This document shows, in pieces, positions 33,740 to 42,010 of a DNA stretch of 64,000 nucleotides. The notes beneath the pieces are model-generated. The model made no database searches and was not told the origin of the DNA. It saw nothing but the letters and a program-made list of their open reading frames with translations. Source of the DNA: Streptomyces sp. CA-278952 (GTDB lineage Bacteria; Actinomycetota; Actinomycetes; Streptomycetales; Streptomycetaceae); assembly GCF_028747205.1 (NCBI RefSeq), contig NZ_CP112880.1, forward strand, positions 6,855,501 to 6,919,500, in the 5' to 3' direction. The position numbers and the translations under genes were made by a program. The number at the start of each line of letters is the position of its first letter. Position 1 is the stretch's first letter.

Positions 33740-34258
33740 CTACCGGTCCCGTGCGGCCAGGACGCCGTCGACGATCTCCTCGATCCGCTCGCGCAGCCCG
33801 TCCTGGCTCTTGCCGCCGTCCAGCCGCTCGTCGCCGATCACATAGGTGGGCGTGCCGGTGACGCCGATCGCCTTGCCCTCCGCCTGGTCGGCGTCGACGA
33901 TCAGCAGGTGCCGGCCGTCGATCAGCGCGGTGTCGAACTCCTCGGCGTCCAGGCCCAGTTCCCGTGCCACGGCGAGCAGCACCGGCTCGCCCGTGCGGCC
34001 GAGGTCGGCGGTGCGGGACAGCAGCGCCTCGATGTACGGCCAGCCCTTGCCCTGGTCCGTCGCCTCCTCGGCGGCCTGGGCCGCGGCGTAGGCGTGCTTG
34101 TGCTTGTCCAGCGGGAAGTGGCGCAGCCGGATCTCGACGCGGTCCCCGTACCGGGCGCGCAGGGCGTGCACGTCGTCGAGGGCTCGGTGGCAGTCGGGGC
34201 ATTCGAGATCGCACCAGAGGTCGAGGACGACCGGTGCCGCGGGGGAGGAATCGCTCAT
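33740..34258 (-). CDS. DsbA/FrnE-family thioredoxin-fold oxidoreductase
   Basis: 172 aa, ATG at 34258. The active site CPDC is Cys20-Cys23 (LWCDLECPDCHRAL), with the cis-Pro loop TGTPTYVIGD near 133-142. There is no signal peptide, so it acts in the cytosol, unlike classical DsbA. The extra Cys16 is odd. The FrnE-type family is linked to disulfide handling under stress. Confidence 0.88.
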   Translation of the reverse strand: MSDSSPAAPVVLDLWCDLECPDCHRALDDVHALRARYGDRVEIRLRHFPLDKHKHAYAAAQAAEEATDQGKGWPYIEALLSRTADLGRTGEPVLLAVARELGLDAEEFDTALIDGRHLLIVDADQAEGKAIGVTGTPTYVIGDERLDGGKSQDGLRERIEEIVDGVLAARDR

Positions 34259-34304
34259 GCGCCCAGTCTTTCAGGCCGGGCGGGCGCGACCCAACCGGGA
34301 CCTG

Positions 34305-34467
34305 AGGGCTGCCCCGTCATCCCTGGCGGGCGCACCACGACAGCTACGGCGCCTCGCCGCGTTGTCGGAACATCCCCATACATCCAGTATGCGGACGTCC
34401 CTCCGCCTTGCGATGCACCGCATACTGACGCCGCGCGCTGATTCAGCAGGGATGACGGGACAGCCCT
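34305..34467. mobile_element. MITE-like element, 163 bp with 21-bp terminal inverted repeats
   Basis: The left end AGGGCTGCCCCGTCATCCCTG (34305-34325) and the reverse complement of the right end (34447-34467) differ at one base. It holds no gene. An inner inverted repeat CAGTATGCGG (34385-34394)/CCGCATACTG (34418-34427) adds secondary structure. TG flanks both ends, possibly a 2-bp target duplication. It lies between a DsbA-like gene start and a membrane protein gene. A non-autonomous transposon is the simplest reading. Confidence 0.6.
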
Positions 34468-34589
34468 TGGCCACCCCCCGGGGAGGAGTCCGGCCCTGAA
34501 ATGTCCCTGAGGTGGACGGCCAACGTGGCCCCGACGGCGGTCGCCGGTGCAGGATGGAAGGGACGTATCCCCTGCGCCTGGAGGCCCTG

Positions 34590-35063
34590 ATGCTTGCCGA
34601 GACCATCTGTTCCGCGGTGTCGGCGGCCGGCCTCGGCATCGCCGCGGTGACCGCGTACCGCAAGCGGTTCCTCACGGCCACGAGGATCGCCGCCTACTCC
34701 CTCGTCCCCGTCGGGCTCGTGCTGACCGGGGTCGTCGAGTGGGTCGCCGGGATCGCCTTCAAGCCGAGCGTCTGGCTCGGCTTCGGAGTGCTCGGCCTCT
34801 CCTGGCTGCTGTTCATGACCACCCGCGCCATCGAGCGCCGCAGCGGCACCACCCGCGCGGAACGCAAGGCCGCGCGGGCGGCCGGACGGAACGAGGCGGT
34901 GGCCCCGGCCGCCTCCGCTCCCTCGCTCGGCGCGGGCGGTACGGCGGGACCCGCGGCAGCGTCCGCGAAGCCGACGCCGCAGCCGAAGAAGAAGCAGGAG
35001 GCCACCGCGCCCGGCGACGACTTCAGCGACATCGAGGCGATCCTCAAGAAGCACGGCATCTGA
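34590..35063 (+). CDS. Two-TM membrane protein with basic, Ala/Pro-rich tail
   Basis: 157 aa, ATG at 34590 with GGAGG five bases ahead. N-terminal helix near 5-22, then TRIAAYSLVPVGLVLTGVVEWVAGI and VWLGFGVLGLSWLLFMTTRAI. From about residue 82 the chain is cytosolic: basic, then Ala/Gly/Pro/Lys-rich, ending in a conserved-looking DDFSDIEAILKKHGI, which may be a short binding motif. Function unknown. Confidence 0.75.
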   Translation: MLAETICSAVSAAGLGIAAVTAYRKRFLTATRIAAYSLVPVGLVLTGVVEWVAGIAFKPSVWLGFGVLGLSWLLFMTTRAIERRSGTTRAERKAARAAGRNEAVAPAASAPSLGAGGTAGPAAASAKPTPQPKKKQEATAPGDDFSDIEAILKKHGI

Positions 35064-35230
35064 GACGGCGGACGGTCCTGCGGGCGCGGGCACTCGCGCC
35101 ACCGGCCCGAATGCCTGACGGCTCCCCGTACGCGGGAGCGATTATCGATGGCCACGGGACGGTGAACTCCCGGGGCAATGACCCCGGTTGATCGCCAACC
35201 CGGCCGCGGGTGCGTCATGATCACCCCGAG

Positions 35231-35386
35231 ATGGTGGACACTTCCCGGGGCGATGCCCCCGCACCCCCCGCCGAAGAGCCCCGCGGCTGTCTCTTCGCGC
35301 TCTCCCAGCCGCCCCTGATGATCTTCCTGACGGTGATCGGGGGCCTGCTGCTGATGGCCGCCCTGCACGATCTCTTCGTGCTGTGA
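35231..35386 (+). CDS. Small single-pass membrane protein (51 aa)
   Basis: ATG (or GTG at 35234) to TGA at 35384-35386. Polar head with DTSRGDAPAPPAEEPRG, then a helix LMIFLTVIGGLLLMAALHD ending LFVL. The codon third positions are strongly G/C in this frame, like real genes here. No clear ribosome site. Probably a conserved actinomycete small membrane protein; function unknown. The 167 bp upstream hold only short GC-rich dyads. Confidence 0.6.
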   Translation: MVDTSRGDAPAPPAEEPRGCLFALSQPPLMIFLTVIGGLLLMAALHDLFVL

Positions 35387-35422
35387 CGCCTCGCGCCACC
35401 GTGCGGGGGCGCGGCCCGGGCT

Positions 35423-36019
35423 TCAGCCCGCGGCTTCCTTGCGCCGGGCCCGGTACGCCGCGACGTGGAGCCGGTTCCCGCACGTACGGCTGGAGCAGTA
35501 GCGGCGGGAGCGGTTGCGCGACAGGTCGACGAACGCGTGCCCGCAGTCCGGGGCCTCGCAGCGCCGCAGCCGCTCCTGCTCGCCCGCCACGATGATGAAG
35601 GCAAGTGCCATGCCGCAGTCGGCCGCGAGATGGTCGGCGATCGAGGCGTCCGGGGCGAAGTAGTGCACGTGCCAGTCGTAGCCGTCGTGGTCCGTGAGCT
35701 GCGGGGTGGTCCCGGCCGCCGCGACGAGCCGGTTGACCAGGTCGGCGGCGGCGCGGGGGTCCGGCGCCGCGAAGACCTCGGCGAAACGGGCCCGGACGTC
35801 GCGCACGGCGGTCAGGTCCTTCTCGCCGAGCGCGCCGACCCCGCTGATGAGATGCCGCTCCGCGAAGGCGTACAGCGCGGCGATATCGCCGAGGCCGTCC
35901 TGGGGCCCGTCCGCGAGTCCGCCCCTGGGGTCGTCCCGCGGCGGCTCGTTCTCCGGTGCGGTGTTCACCAGATCGACCACCGTGTCGAGGGCGATCCGGG
36001 TGTCGTGAGGGATCAGCAC
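35423..36019 (-). CDS. CGNR zinc-finger (ABATE-domain) protein
   Basis: 198 aa. AGGGAG six bases before the GTG at 36019 decides the start. The N-terminal ~150 residues are the ABATE ligand-binding-like domain (TRIALDTVVDLVNTAP). The C-terminal CGNR zinc finger has CEAPDCGHAFVDLSRN and RYCSSRTCGNRLHVAAYRARRK, four Cys plus the Cys-Gly-Asn-Arg signature, expected to bind DNA. Likely a transcription regulator; targets unknown. Confidence 0.88.
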   Translation of the reverse strand: MLIPHDTRIALDTVVDLVNTAPENEPPRDDPRGGLADGPQDGLGDIAALYAFAERHLISGVGALGEKDLTAVRDVRARFAEVFAAPDPRAAADLVNRLVAAAGTTPQLTDHDGYDWHVHYFAPDASIADHLAADCGMALAFIIVAGEQERLRRCEAPDCGHAFVDLSRNRSRRYCSSRTCGNRLHVAAYRARRKEAAG

Positions 36020-36172
36020 GCTTCGCTCCCTGGCCTTCCGGCGGGCGGGCGCCTGCCGATGGCGGCTGACTCTACTGGCTCGGCCCGCCGGTGCCGGGCC
36101 CGGTGCGGGCCCGGCGGGGAGTGGAACGGACCCCTCCGCCCCTGGGAGGAGGAGCCGGTGCGCCCGGGCGCG

Positions 36173-36214
36173 CCGGCGCCGTCGTCGCGGTGGTTTCCGC
36201 GACGACGGCGCCGG
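36173..36214. terminator. Strong hairpin after ssgB
   Basis: Perfect 18-bp stem (36173-36190 with 36197-36214), loop TGGTTT. It lies 75 bp past the ssgB stop on the minus strand, ahead of the CGNR gene. The other sequence in 36020-36288 shows no gene. Confidence 0.8.
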
Positions 36215-36288
36215 TGTCTGCCCTATGCGGTTGTCAGCACGACGCCGTCGCCCCGAGTCGGACGGCGTAGAGCGGCTCTCTGCCTGGC

Positions 36289-36702
36289 TCAGCTCTCGGC
36301 CAGGATGTGGGAGAGCTCCGTGTCGAGATCGAAGTGACGATGCTCGGTGCCGGGCGGAACCGCGGCGTCGGTCCTCTTCAGGAACGACTCCAGGGCTCGC
36401 GCCGGGGCTTCGAGCAGGGCTTCTCCCTCTGGAGAGCTCAGGGCGATGCATACGACGCCTTGACCGTGACTACGAGATGGCCAGACGCGGACGTCTCCGG
36501 TGCCGGTGGGCCGGTGCAGCCCTTCGGCAAGGAGGTCGCGGGCGAATACCCATTCGACCGTCTCCTCCGCTCCGGTGTGGAAGGTGGCGTGCACGGCATA
36601 GGGATCGGCCGTGTCATACCGCAGGCCCGCGGGTACAGGCAGTGAGGACTCGCTCGACACAACGAGGCGCAGGTGCAGCTCGCAGCTGACCGTGGTGTTC
36701 AT
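36289..36702 (-). CDS. ssgB: Sporulation-specific cell division protein SsgB
   Basis: 137 aa, ATG at 36702. As I recall it, the sequence (NTTVSCELHLRLVVSSESSL, then TFHTGAEETVEWVFARDLL) is practically that of S. coelicolor SsgB. SsgB localises with SsgA to future septum sites and recruits FtsZ in sporulating aerial hyphae; it also needs SepG. The SALP fold covers the whole length. It is divergent from the TIGR02611-type gene. Its transcription is known to depend on the SigH stress/development sigma factor. This is the best marker that the host is a sporulating streptomycete or relative. Confidence 0.96.
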   Translation of the reverse strand: MNTTVSCELHLRLVVSSESSLPVPAGLRYDTADPYAVHATFHTGAEETVEWVFARDLLAEGLHRPTGTGDVRVWPSRSHGQGVVCIALSSPEGEALLEAPARALESFLKRTDAAVPPGTEHRHFDLDTELSHILAES

Positions 36703-36773
36703 AAGCGCCAGGGCCTTTCGCTCAGTGTGCGCTCGGGGATTCGCACGTCGGCGAAATCGACATGCCACCTACG

Positions 36774-36788
36774 GTGGCGTTGTAAACC
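36774..36788. promoter_or_regulatory. Palindrome GCCACC-TAC-GGTGGC upstream of ssgB
   Basis: A perfect 6-bp dyad about 72 bp ahead of the ssgB ATG, next to GTTTAC (minus strand), a possible SigH-type -35 element. Could be an operator or the 5' end of the message. Confidence 0.35.
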
Positions 36789-36892
36789 CCTCTGACCCAT
36801 TTGTGATGCTTCGGGTCCCTCGCTCAGCGGCGTGTAACTTTGAGTTATGCGCCCATTCCAGTGACGAGGACAGGTCGGGTAAGTTGAGCTTC

Positions 36893-37348
36893 ATGAACGC
36901 GGAGAGTGACGAGCGGAGCGAGGTCGCCGACCAGGCGGCCCCGGCACCCGCCACGGGGGAATCGGACCGGGTGGAGCGTGAGCTGGGCTCGCGGGCGCCG
37001 GGTTTCATCAAGGCGTCGAAAGCGCTCCATCTGAGCTGGCAGGTCGGCGTCTTCATCGTCGGTCTCGGCGTGGTGATCGCGGGCGTGCTCATGCTGGTGC
37101 TGCCGGGCCCCGGCTGGCTGGTGATCTTCGGCGGTATGGCGATCTGGGCGACCGAGTTCGTCTGGGCCCAATTGGTGCTGCGCTGGACCAAGCGCAAGGT
37201 CACCGAGGCGGCGCAGCGGGCCCTCGATCCCAAGGTCCGGCGACGCAACATCATCCTCACCACGCTCGGGCTCGTGATCATGGCGGTGCTGGCCGGAATC
37301 TACGTCTGGAAGTTCGGGCTCACCATGCCGTGGAAGATCAGCGAGTAG
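36893..37348 (+). CDS. TIGR02611-type two- to three-TM membrane protein
   Basis: 151 aa from the ATG at 36893; upstream in-frame codons run back over the ssgB promoter and are less likely. The N-terminal ~45 residues are acidic and polar. Helices: SWQVGVFIVGLGVVIAGVLMLVLPGPGWLVIFGGMAIWATEF (two closely joined) and NIILTTLGLVIMAVLAGIYVW. The LVLPGPGWLVI core is the hallmark of this actinobacterial family. Function unknown. Confidence 0.8.
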   Translation: MNAESDERSEVADQAAPAPATGESDRVERELGSRAPGFIKASKALHLSWQVGVFIVGLGVVIAGVLMLVLPGPGWLVIFGGMAIWATEFVWAQLVLRWTKRKVTEAAQRALDPKVRRRNIILTTLGLVIMAVLAGIYVWKFGLTMPWKISE

Positions 37349-37402
37349 CCCGGGGACGGTCCAGGAGCACCGCTGACATGGGGTAATGTTTGCGGTGCGC
37401 CC

Positions 37403-37474
37403 GGGCGATTAGCTCAGTGGGAGAGCGCTTCGTTCACACCGAAGAGGTCACTGGTTCGAACCCAGTATCGCCCA
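37403..37474 (+). tRNA. tRNA-Val (anticodon CAC), copy 1
   Basis: 72 nt: acceptor GGGCGAT/ATCGCCC, anticodon loop TTCACAC, T arm GGTTCGAACC, discriminator A. Reads GUG, the commonest Val codon in such GC-rich genes. Confidence 0.95.
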
Positions 37475-37480
37475 CCCGGA

Positions 37481-37521
37481 CAGAGGGCCCGGGAGACGGA
37501 ATCCGTCTCCCGGGCCCTCTG
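37481..37521. terminator. Long hairpin after tRNA-Val(CAC) copy 1
   Basis: 20-bp arms 37481-37500 and 37502-37521 are fully complementary around one base; in practice an 18-bp stem with a small loop. It terminates the tRNA and probably the opposite-strand gene. Confidence 0.85.
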
Positions 37522-37585
37522 CGTTGCCCGCCGGGGCCCGGTCCCGGAGCCGCTGTGACCAGCGTGATCCCGGACCGGGTGTTGC

Positions 37586-40183
37586 TCACCGCATCCGCCC
37601 CAGCGCCTCCCTGAGCCGACGGGCGTCGCGCAGCCGCTGCTCGTACGTCGCTCCCACCACCAGCAACAACAGCCCGGCCAGGGCCGGCGGCAGCCAGCGG
37701 GGGAGGGCGCCCGCGACCTGCACCACGTACGGGGCCAGCTCGTGCAGCCCGTCCAGTGCCAGCACGACCCCACCGAGCAGCAGCAGCGCCTGGAGGCGGT
37801 AGCGCGCGCCGAGCAGGGTGATCACCAGCGCCGCCACCCCCAGCAGCAACGGCCGGAGCCAGTCCGTGTCGGTCCAGGCGACCGCCATGCTCGGCAGCAG
37901 CGTCGCCGCGAGCCCCGGCCCGTACGCCGTCCACGACGAGGCCTCCGGGTCCCGGCGCCGCCGCAGCACACCGACCATCAGCGCGGGCACGGTCACCGGC
38001 AGCGTGTACGCCTCCGGGAACGACACCTCCGAGGCCGCCAGCCGCACCCACGTGGCCAGCACGAACAGCGCTGCCGCCAGGTAACCCGCCACGGGCCGCC
38101 GCTCCGGCCGCACCGCAGCCCCCGCGGCCAGCACCCCGCACAACGCCAGCACCAGGGCCAGGAACGGCGCGTCGGACACCGCGAGCCCCACCGCGATCAG
38201 CGCGCCCAGCGCGCCCGTCAGCTCCACCGGCAGCGCCACCGGGTTCCGCCGCAGCCGTGCCCCGAGCAGCACCGTCAGCGCGGGCACCACGAGCACCAGC
38301 GGCGCGGTCTCCTGCGGGGCGAGGCCCAGCGACCGGCCCGCCAGCCCCGTGAGCACGGTGCCCCAGACCACCGAGGCGACCGCGAACACCGCACGCGGCA
38401 CCTCTGCTCCCGCCCGGACCGCCGCCCCGGCGAACAGCGCCGCCAGCGCGCCGAACACCGCGTAGGAGGCCCCCTCGGACGCCAGTGACAGCACTCCGAC
38501 GCTCACCGCTCCGGCCACCGCCGTCACCAGGGCGCACACCGGCACCGCCGTCGCGCCCCGGCCGCTCCCGGCGCTCCGGACCGCCAGAGCGAGCAGACCG
38601 CCCACCAGAGCCGTCTCCCCGGCCACCGCGAGCGCGTAGGGCACGTCCAGCAGCGCCCCGGACAGCAGGATCGCGCCCCAGCCGAGAGCTGCCGCCCCCG
38701 CGCCGGCGGCCCCGCGCAGGGCCGCCCCGGAAGGCCGCTTGCGAGCACCGGCCCCAGGACCGGACCAGGCGGGCCAGCCGGACCAGCCGGGCCAAGGCGC
38801 TGCGGCCCCGGCCGCTCCCGGAGCTCCCGGTACTCCCGCTCCCGGCGTGCCGGTGTCCGCCGTCCGCGGCGCGGCCAACGGCGCCGTGATCCGCACGACC
38901 GACGGCCACCACCGGTACGCCGCCCCCAGCAGCCCGGCCACCAGCGCGAGCACCACCGGGGCCGCGGCCAGCTCCGACCACGGCAGCGTCGACCCCAGCG
39001 CGGAGCGGAAGCCCTCCGGCGACCCCGCCCACACGTCCGACAGCAGCGTCCCCGGGCCCAGCAGCACCGCCGCGAGCGGCGGCAGCGCCCACACCAGGGC
39101 ACCGGCCACCACCACCCCCGACGCGGCCAGCACCCCGCGTGCTGCGTCCCTCGGCACCCCCGCCCGTACGACCCCGGTCAGGGCGAGGCCGCACAGCAGA
39201 TACGCGAGCACCCGCCAGCCGTCCGGCAGCGCGGCGGCCGGCGCGCCGCCCACCGCGGCCACCGCCGCGAGGCCCGCCACCACCCCGCCCACCCGTGCGA
39301 AACCTTGCGGTGCGCGCCATGCCCCGGCCAGAGCCGCCGCAGCCGCTGCCAGCAGCAACGCGCCCGGAGCCGCCGCCCCGAGCGGCCCGGAGGCCGTCGT
39401 GGAAAGCGCCAGGCCCACCATCAGGGCCGAGAACCCCATCGCCGATCCCCCGACGCACGCCGTGACCCGCACCCCGGCGCCCTTGCCCCACAGGGCGATC
39501 GCTCCGTCCAGCACCGCGGTCGCCAGCAGTGCCCACCCGACCACCAGCGCCGGAGCGCCCGCGGCCCAGGTCCAGAACAGCAGCGGCCACTGCGCCAGCA
39601 CCACGGCGGCCGGCAACGGCAGGCGCAGCGTGCCCAGCGCCAGCCCGTACGCCGTCCACAGCGCCGCGAGCACCGCCGCCGCGACCGCCGTGAAGCCGAG
39701 CCCGTCGGTGTCCGGCGCGGCCACCGCGTGGACCGCGTAGACGTCCAGCAGCGTCAGCACCAGGGCCAGGGCGGCCAGCGCCTCGGCGGTGGCCACCAGC
39801 CCCCGCCGCAGCAGCACCGCCGGGGCGATCAGCGCCCCCAGGGTCACCGCGGCCAGCACGGCCGACCGGCCGCCGATCCCCATCGAGCCCCAGCTCACCA
39901 GGGTGAACGCGACGGCCGCGACCGTCAGCAGCAGACCGCCCAGCGTCAGCAGGACGTTCTGCGCGCCGCGCGGGGCGGACGGCTGCTTCGGCACATAGCC
40001 CCACGGCTGCGCGGGGGCGCCGGAAGGCGCTCCCCAGCCCGGGGCGGCCGTCGGCGCGGGCGGCCGCAGCGCGGCGAGCAGCCAGGTGCGCCGGGTCAGC
40101 AGCTGGGCCCTGCGGGCGTCCAGCTCGGCCAGTTCTCGGTCGAGGAGGGCCAGTTCCTCGGCGGGCGGGGGCACGTGTTCCAT
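37586..40183 (-). CDS. Very large polytopic membrane protein, unknown
   Basis: 865 aa from the ATG at 40183; an upstream in-frame start would add 18 residues. The first ~45 residues look coiled coil (ELALLDRELAELDARRAQLLTRRTWLLAAL), then a Pro-rich linker, then about 20 or more hydrophobic segments over residues 75-835, broken by a Pro/Gly/Ala-rich loop near 430-470. The C-terminus is basic. This layout, coiled coil plus many TM helices, is seen in SCO7460-like/DUF2157-like proteins; no catalytic motif is seen. It is flanked on both sides by identical tRNA-Val genes. Confidence 0.8.
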   Translation of the reverse strand: MEHVPPPAEELALLDRELAELDARRAQLLTRRTWLLAALRPPAPTAAPGWGAPSGAPAQPWGYVPKQPSAPRGAQNVLLTLGGLLLTVAAVAFTLVSWGSMGIGGRSAVLAAVTLGALIAPAVLLRRGLVATAEALAALALVLTLLDVYAVHAVAAPDTDGLGFTAVAAAVLAALWTAYGLALGTLRLPLPAAVVLAQWPLLFWTWAAGAPALVVGWALLATAVLDGAIALWGKGAGVRVTACVGGSAMGFSALMVGLALSTTASGPLGAAAPGALLLAAAAAALAGAWRAPQGFARVGGVVAGLAAVAAVGGAPAAALPDGWRVLAYLLCGLALTGVVRAGVPRDAARGVLAASGVVVAGALVWALPPLAAVLLGPGTLLSDVWAGSPEGFRSALGSTLPWSELAAAPVVLALVAGLLGAAYRWWPSVVRITAPLAAPRTADTGTPGAGVPGAPGAAGAAAPWPGWSGWPAWSGPGAGARKRPSGAALRGAAGAGAAALGWGAILLSGALLDVPYALAVAGETALVGGLLALAVRSAGSGRGATAVPVCALVTAVAGAVSVGVLSLASEGASYAVFGALAALFAGAAVRAGAEVPRAVFAVASVVWGTVLTGLAGRSLGLAPQETAPLVLVVPALTVLLGARLRRNPVALPVELTGALGALIAVGLAVSDAPFLALVLALCGVLAAGAAVRPERRPVAGYLAAALFVLATWVRLAASEVSFPEAYTLPVTVPALMVGVLRRRRDPEASSWTAYGPGLAATLLPSMAVAWTDTDWLRPLLLGVAALVITLLGARYRLQALLLLGGVVLALDGLHELAPYVVQVAGALPRWLPPALAGLLLLVVGATYEQRLRDARRLREALGRMR

Positions 40184-40323
40184 GTACGGGAGTGTGGGCC
40201 CGGCCCCCCCGGCCCGTACATGCGCTCGGATACTCACTTCCCGGCCGCGGCGCCCTGAGTAGAGCCCGACCGGAAGGAGTTTGAACGAAGCCCTCGAAGC
40301 CCTGTATGGTTCAACCCGTTCCC

Positions 40324-40395
40324 GGGCGATTAGCTCAGTGGGAGAGCGCTTCGTTCACACCGAAGAGGTCACTGGTTCGAACCCAGTATCGCCCA
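40324..40395 (+). tRNA. tRNA-Val (anticodon CAC), copy 2
   Basis: 72 nt, identical to the gene at 37403-37474, also preceded by CCC. The two copies are direct repeats 2.9 kb apart. Confidence 0.95.
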
Positions 40396-40400
40396 CCGGG

Positions 40401-40437
40401 GAAAGCCGGTCCGCCAGCATCACGCGGACCGGCTTTC
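40401..40437. terminator. Terminator after tRNA-Val(CAC) copy 2
   Basis: Perfect 14-bp stem GAAAGCCGGTCCGC (40401-40414) with 40424-40437, loop of 9. Also usable by the convergent exonuclease gene. Confidence 0.8.
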
Positions 40438-40460
40438 GCATGTCCCACACCTCGAACCCC

Positions 40461-41186
40461 TCACGCCGCCGCGGGCAGTTCCGGGCGCAGCGGCCACGCC
40501 GGATCCACCGTCTCCGGCGTCCCGCTCTTCGCGAACCACGCCTCCAGGCCACGCGCCTGGGCCGCGTGCCAGGTCGCCTGCAAGGCGTGCAGCTCGGACG
40601 GCGACAGCCGCTCCAGCCGGGCCGAGAAGCGCCGGCACACCGCCCGTACCAGCTCCAGCGAGGCCGTCGCGTCGGCCGCCGCGTCATGGGCGCCGTCGAG
40701 CACCACCTCGTAACTCGCGCACAGATCCGTGAGCGTACGACGGCCCTTGCGGTAGCGGTCCAGGTGCTTGTCCAGCACCCGCGGATCCACGACGCGCATC
40801 GGCACACCGTCCAGATAGCCGGCCAGCGACGACGCCCGGTGCCGTCTCAGCTCCCGGTCCAGCAGCGTCAGATCGAAGGGGGCGTTCATCACGACCAGCG
40901 GCCGCCCGGTCGCGCAGCTCTCCGCCAGGGCCCGGGCTATCTCGTCCATCACCGGGGCGGGCCAACGCCCGTTGCGCTGAAGGTGATCGTCGGTCAGACC
41001 GTGGATCGCGGTCGCCCCCGGCGGGACCGGAACCCCCGGATTGACCAGCCAGCGCGTGACGCGGACGCGACCGCCCGCGGTGTCCTGCGCGACGAGAGCG
41101 GCCGAAACGATCCGGTCCCGCTCAACGTCCACGCCTGTTGTCTCCGTGTCAAAAGCGGCCAGCGGCCCCTCGAACCAGTGCATCAT
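40461..41186 (-). CDS. DEDDh 3'-5' exonuclease (DnaQ-like)
   Basis: 241 aa, ATG at 41186 with GAGGAG seven bases ahead. Exo I motif FDTETTG (Asp13, Glu15), HGLTDDHLQ near 63-71, Exo II around NAPFDLTLLDREL near 97-109, and Exo III GAHDAAADA near 164-172 with the His and Asp. It could proofread or trim DNA or RNA. It stands alone rather than fused to a polymerase. Length is longer than DnaQ cores, with a C-terminal helical region. Confidence 0.88.
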   Translation of the reverse strand: MMHWFEGPLAAFDTETTGVDVERDRIVSAALVAQDTAGGRVRVTRWLVNPGVPVPPGATAIHGLTDDHLQRNGRWPAPVMDEIARALAESCATGRPLVVMNAPFDLTLLDRELRRHRASSLAGYLDGVPMRVVDPRVLDKHLDRYRKGRRTLTDLCASYEVVLDGAHDAAADATASLELVRAVCRRFSARLERLSPSELHALQATWHAAQARGLEAWFAKSGTPETVDPAWPLRPELPAAA

Positions 41187-41413
41187 CCCCGAACTCCTCG
41201 CACCCGCACGGCAGATGGAATGTTTCCTCCGCCCGATATCGGTGATACCCGGGCTGTTTGCCTGATACGCCGTTTGCGGGCGGTCCGATGCGGTGACAAC
41301 ACAGGTGAGACGCCGGGGAGTTGCCTCCGGCGTCCGTCGATCCGTCCAGCCCACCACTCCCCGCCGGCAGACCACCTGCCATCGATCGGCACGCCCGGAA
41401 GGCACACGGAGCC

Positions 41414-42010
41414 ATGGCGCTCGCGCAGCCCGACCCCGGGGGAACCGCCCGCGCCGAGGCCCCCGGGCCCCGGCCGCCGCAGCAGCTCGACGCGCCGCTG
41501 CGCGGCTCCCTCGCCACCACCGCCTGCATGGAGACCCTTCAGGTGGGCTACCTGCACGCCGTCGCGGCGGCGGCGGGATGCTCCCTGTCCCAGCCCTTCC
41601 CCGACAACGGCATCGACTGGCACGTCAGCCACGGCGCCCCGGCCCACACCGTCGACGACGAAGTGACCATCAAGGTGCAGCTCAAATGCACCTACCAGAT
41701 ACCGCCGCACCCGGCGGGCGGGGCGTTCTCCTTCACGCTCGACAACGCCCACCTCGTCAAGCTCGCCCGCAGCCCGGTGTCGGTGCACAAGATCCTGGTC
41801 GTGATGATCGTCCCCCGCAGCCAGGACGACTGGCTGCGCGCCGGGCCCGGGGGCCTCGACCTGCGCCACTGCTGCTACTGGACCAACCTGGCCGGCCACG
41901 CGGTGACGGGCCGGCACCGGACCACTGTGCGCATCCCGACCTCACGGATCTTCGACGACCGCGCACTCTGCGACATCATGGCCCGGGTCGGGGCCGGAGG
42001 GAGACCCTGA
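41414..42010 (+). CDS. DUF4365 protein, PD-(D/E)XK nuclease-like
   Basis: 198 aa, ATG with CGGAG three bases ahead. The DUF4365 core: DNGIDWHVSHGAP (near 65-77) gives the metal-binding Asp and VTIKVQLKCTY (near 85-95) the Q-x-K half of a PD-(D/E)XK nuclease centre. Members are found alone and in restriction-like systems. Here the gene stands in core genome order and its stop overlaps the next start (TGATG). The function is unknown; nuclease activity is inferred. Confidence 0.75.
   Translation: MALAQPDPGGTARAEAPGPRPPQQLDAPLRGSLATTACMETLQVGYLHAVAAAAGCSLSQPFPDNGIDWHVSHGAPAHTVDDEVTIKVQLKCTYQIPPHPAGGAFSFTLDNAHLVKLARSPVSVHKILVVMIVPRSQDDWLRAGPGGLDLRHCCYWTNLAGHAVTGRHRTTVRIPTSRIFDDRALCDIMARVGAGGRP

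Noticed and set aside
34305..34467. Transposase gene within the inverted repeats
   Set aside because: 163 bp and no frame of substance; only a non-autonomous element is possible.
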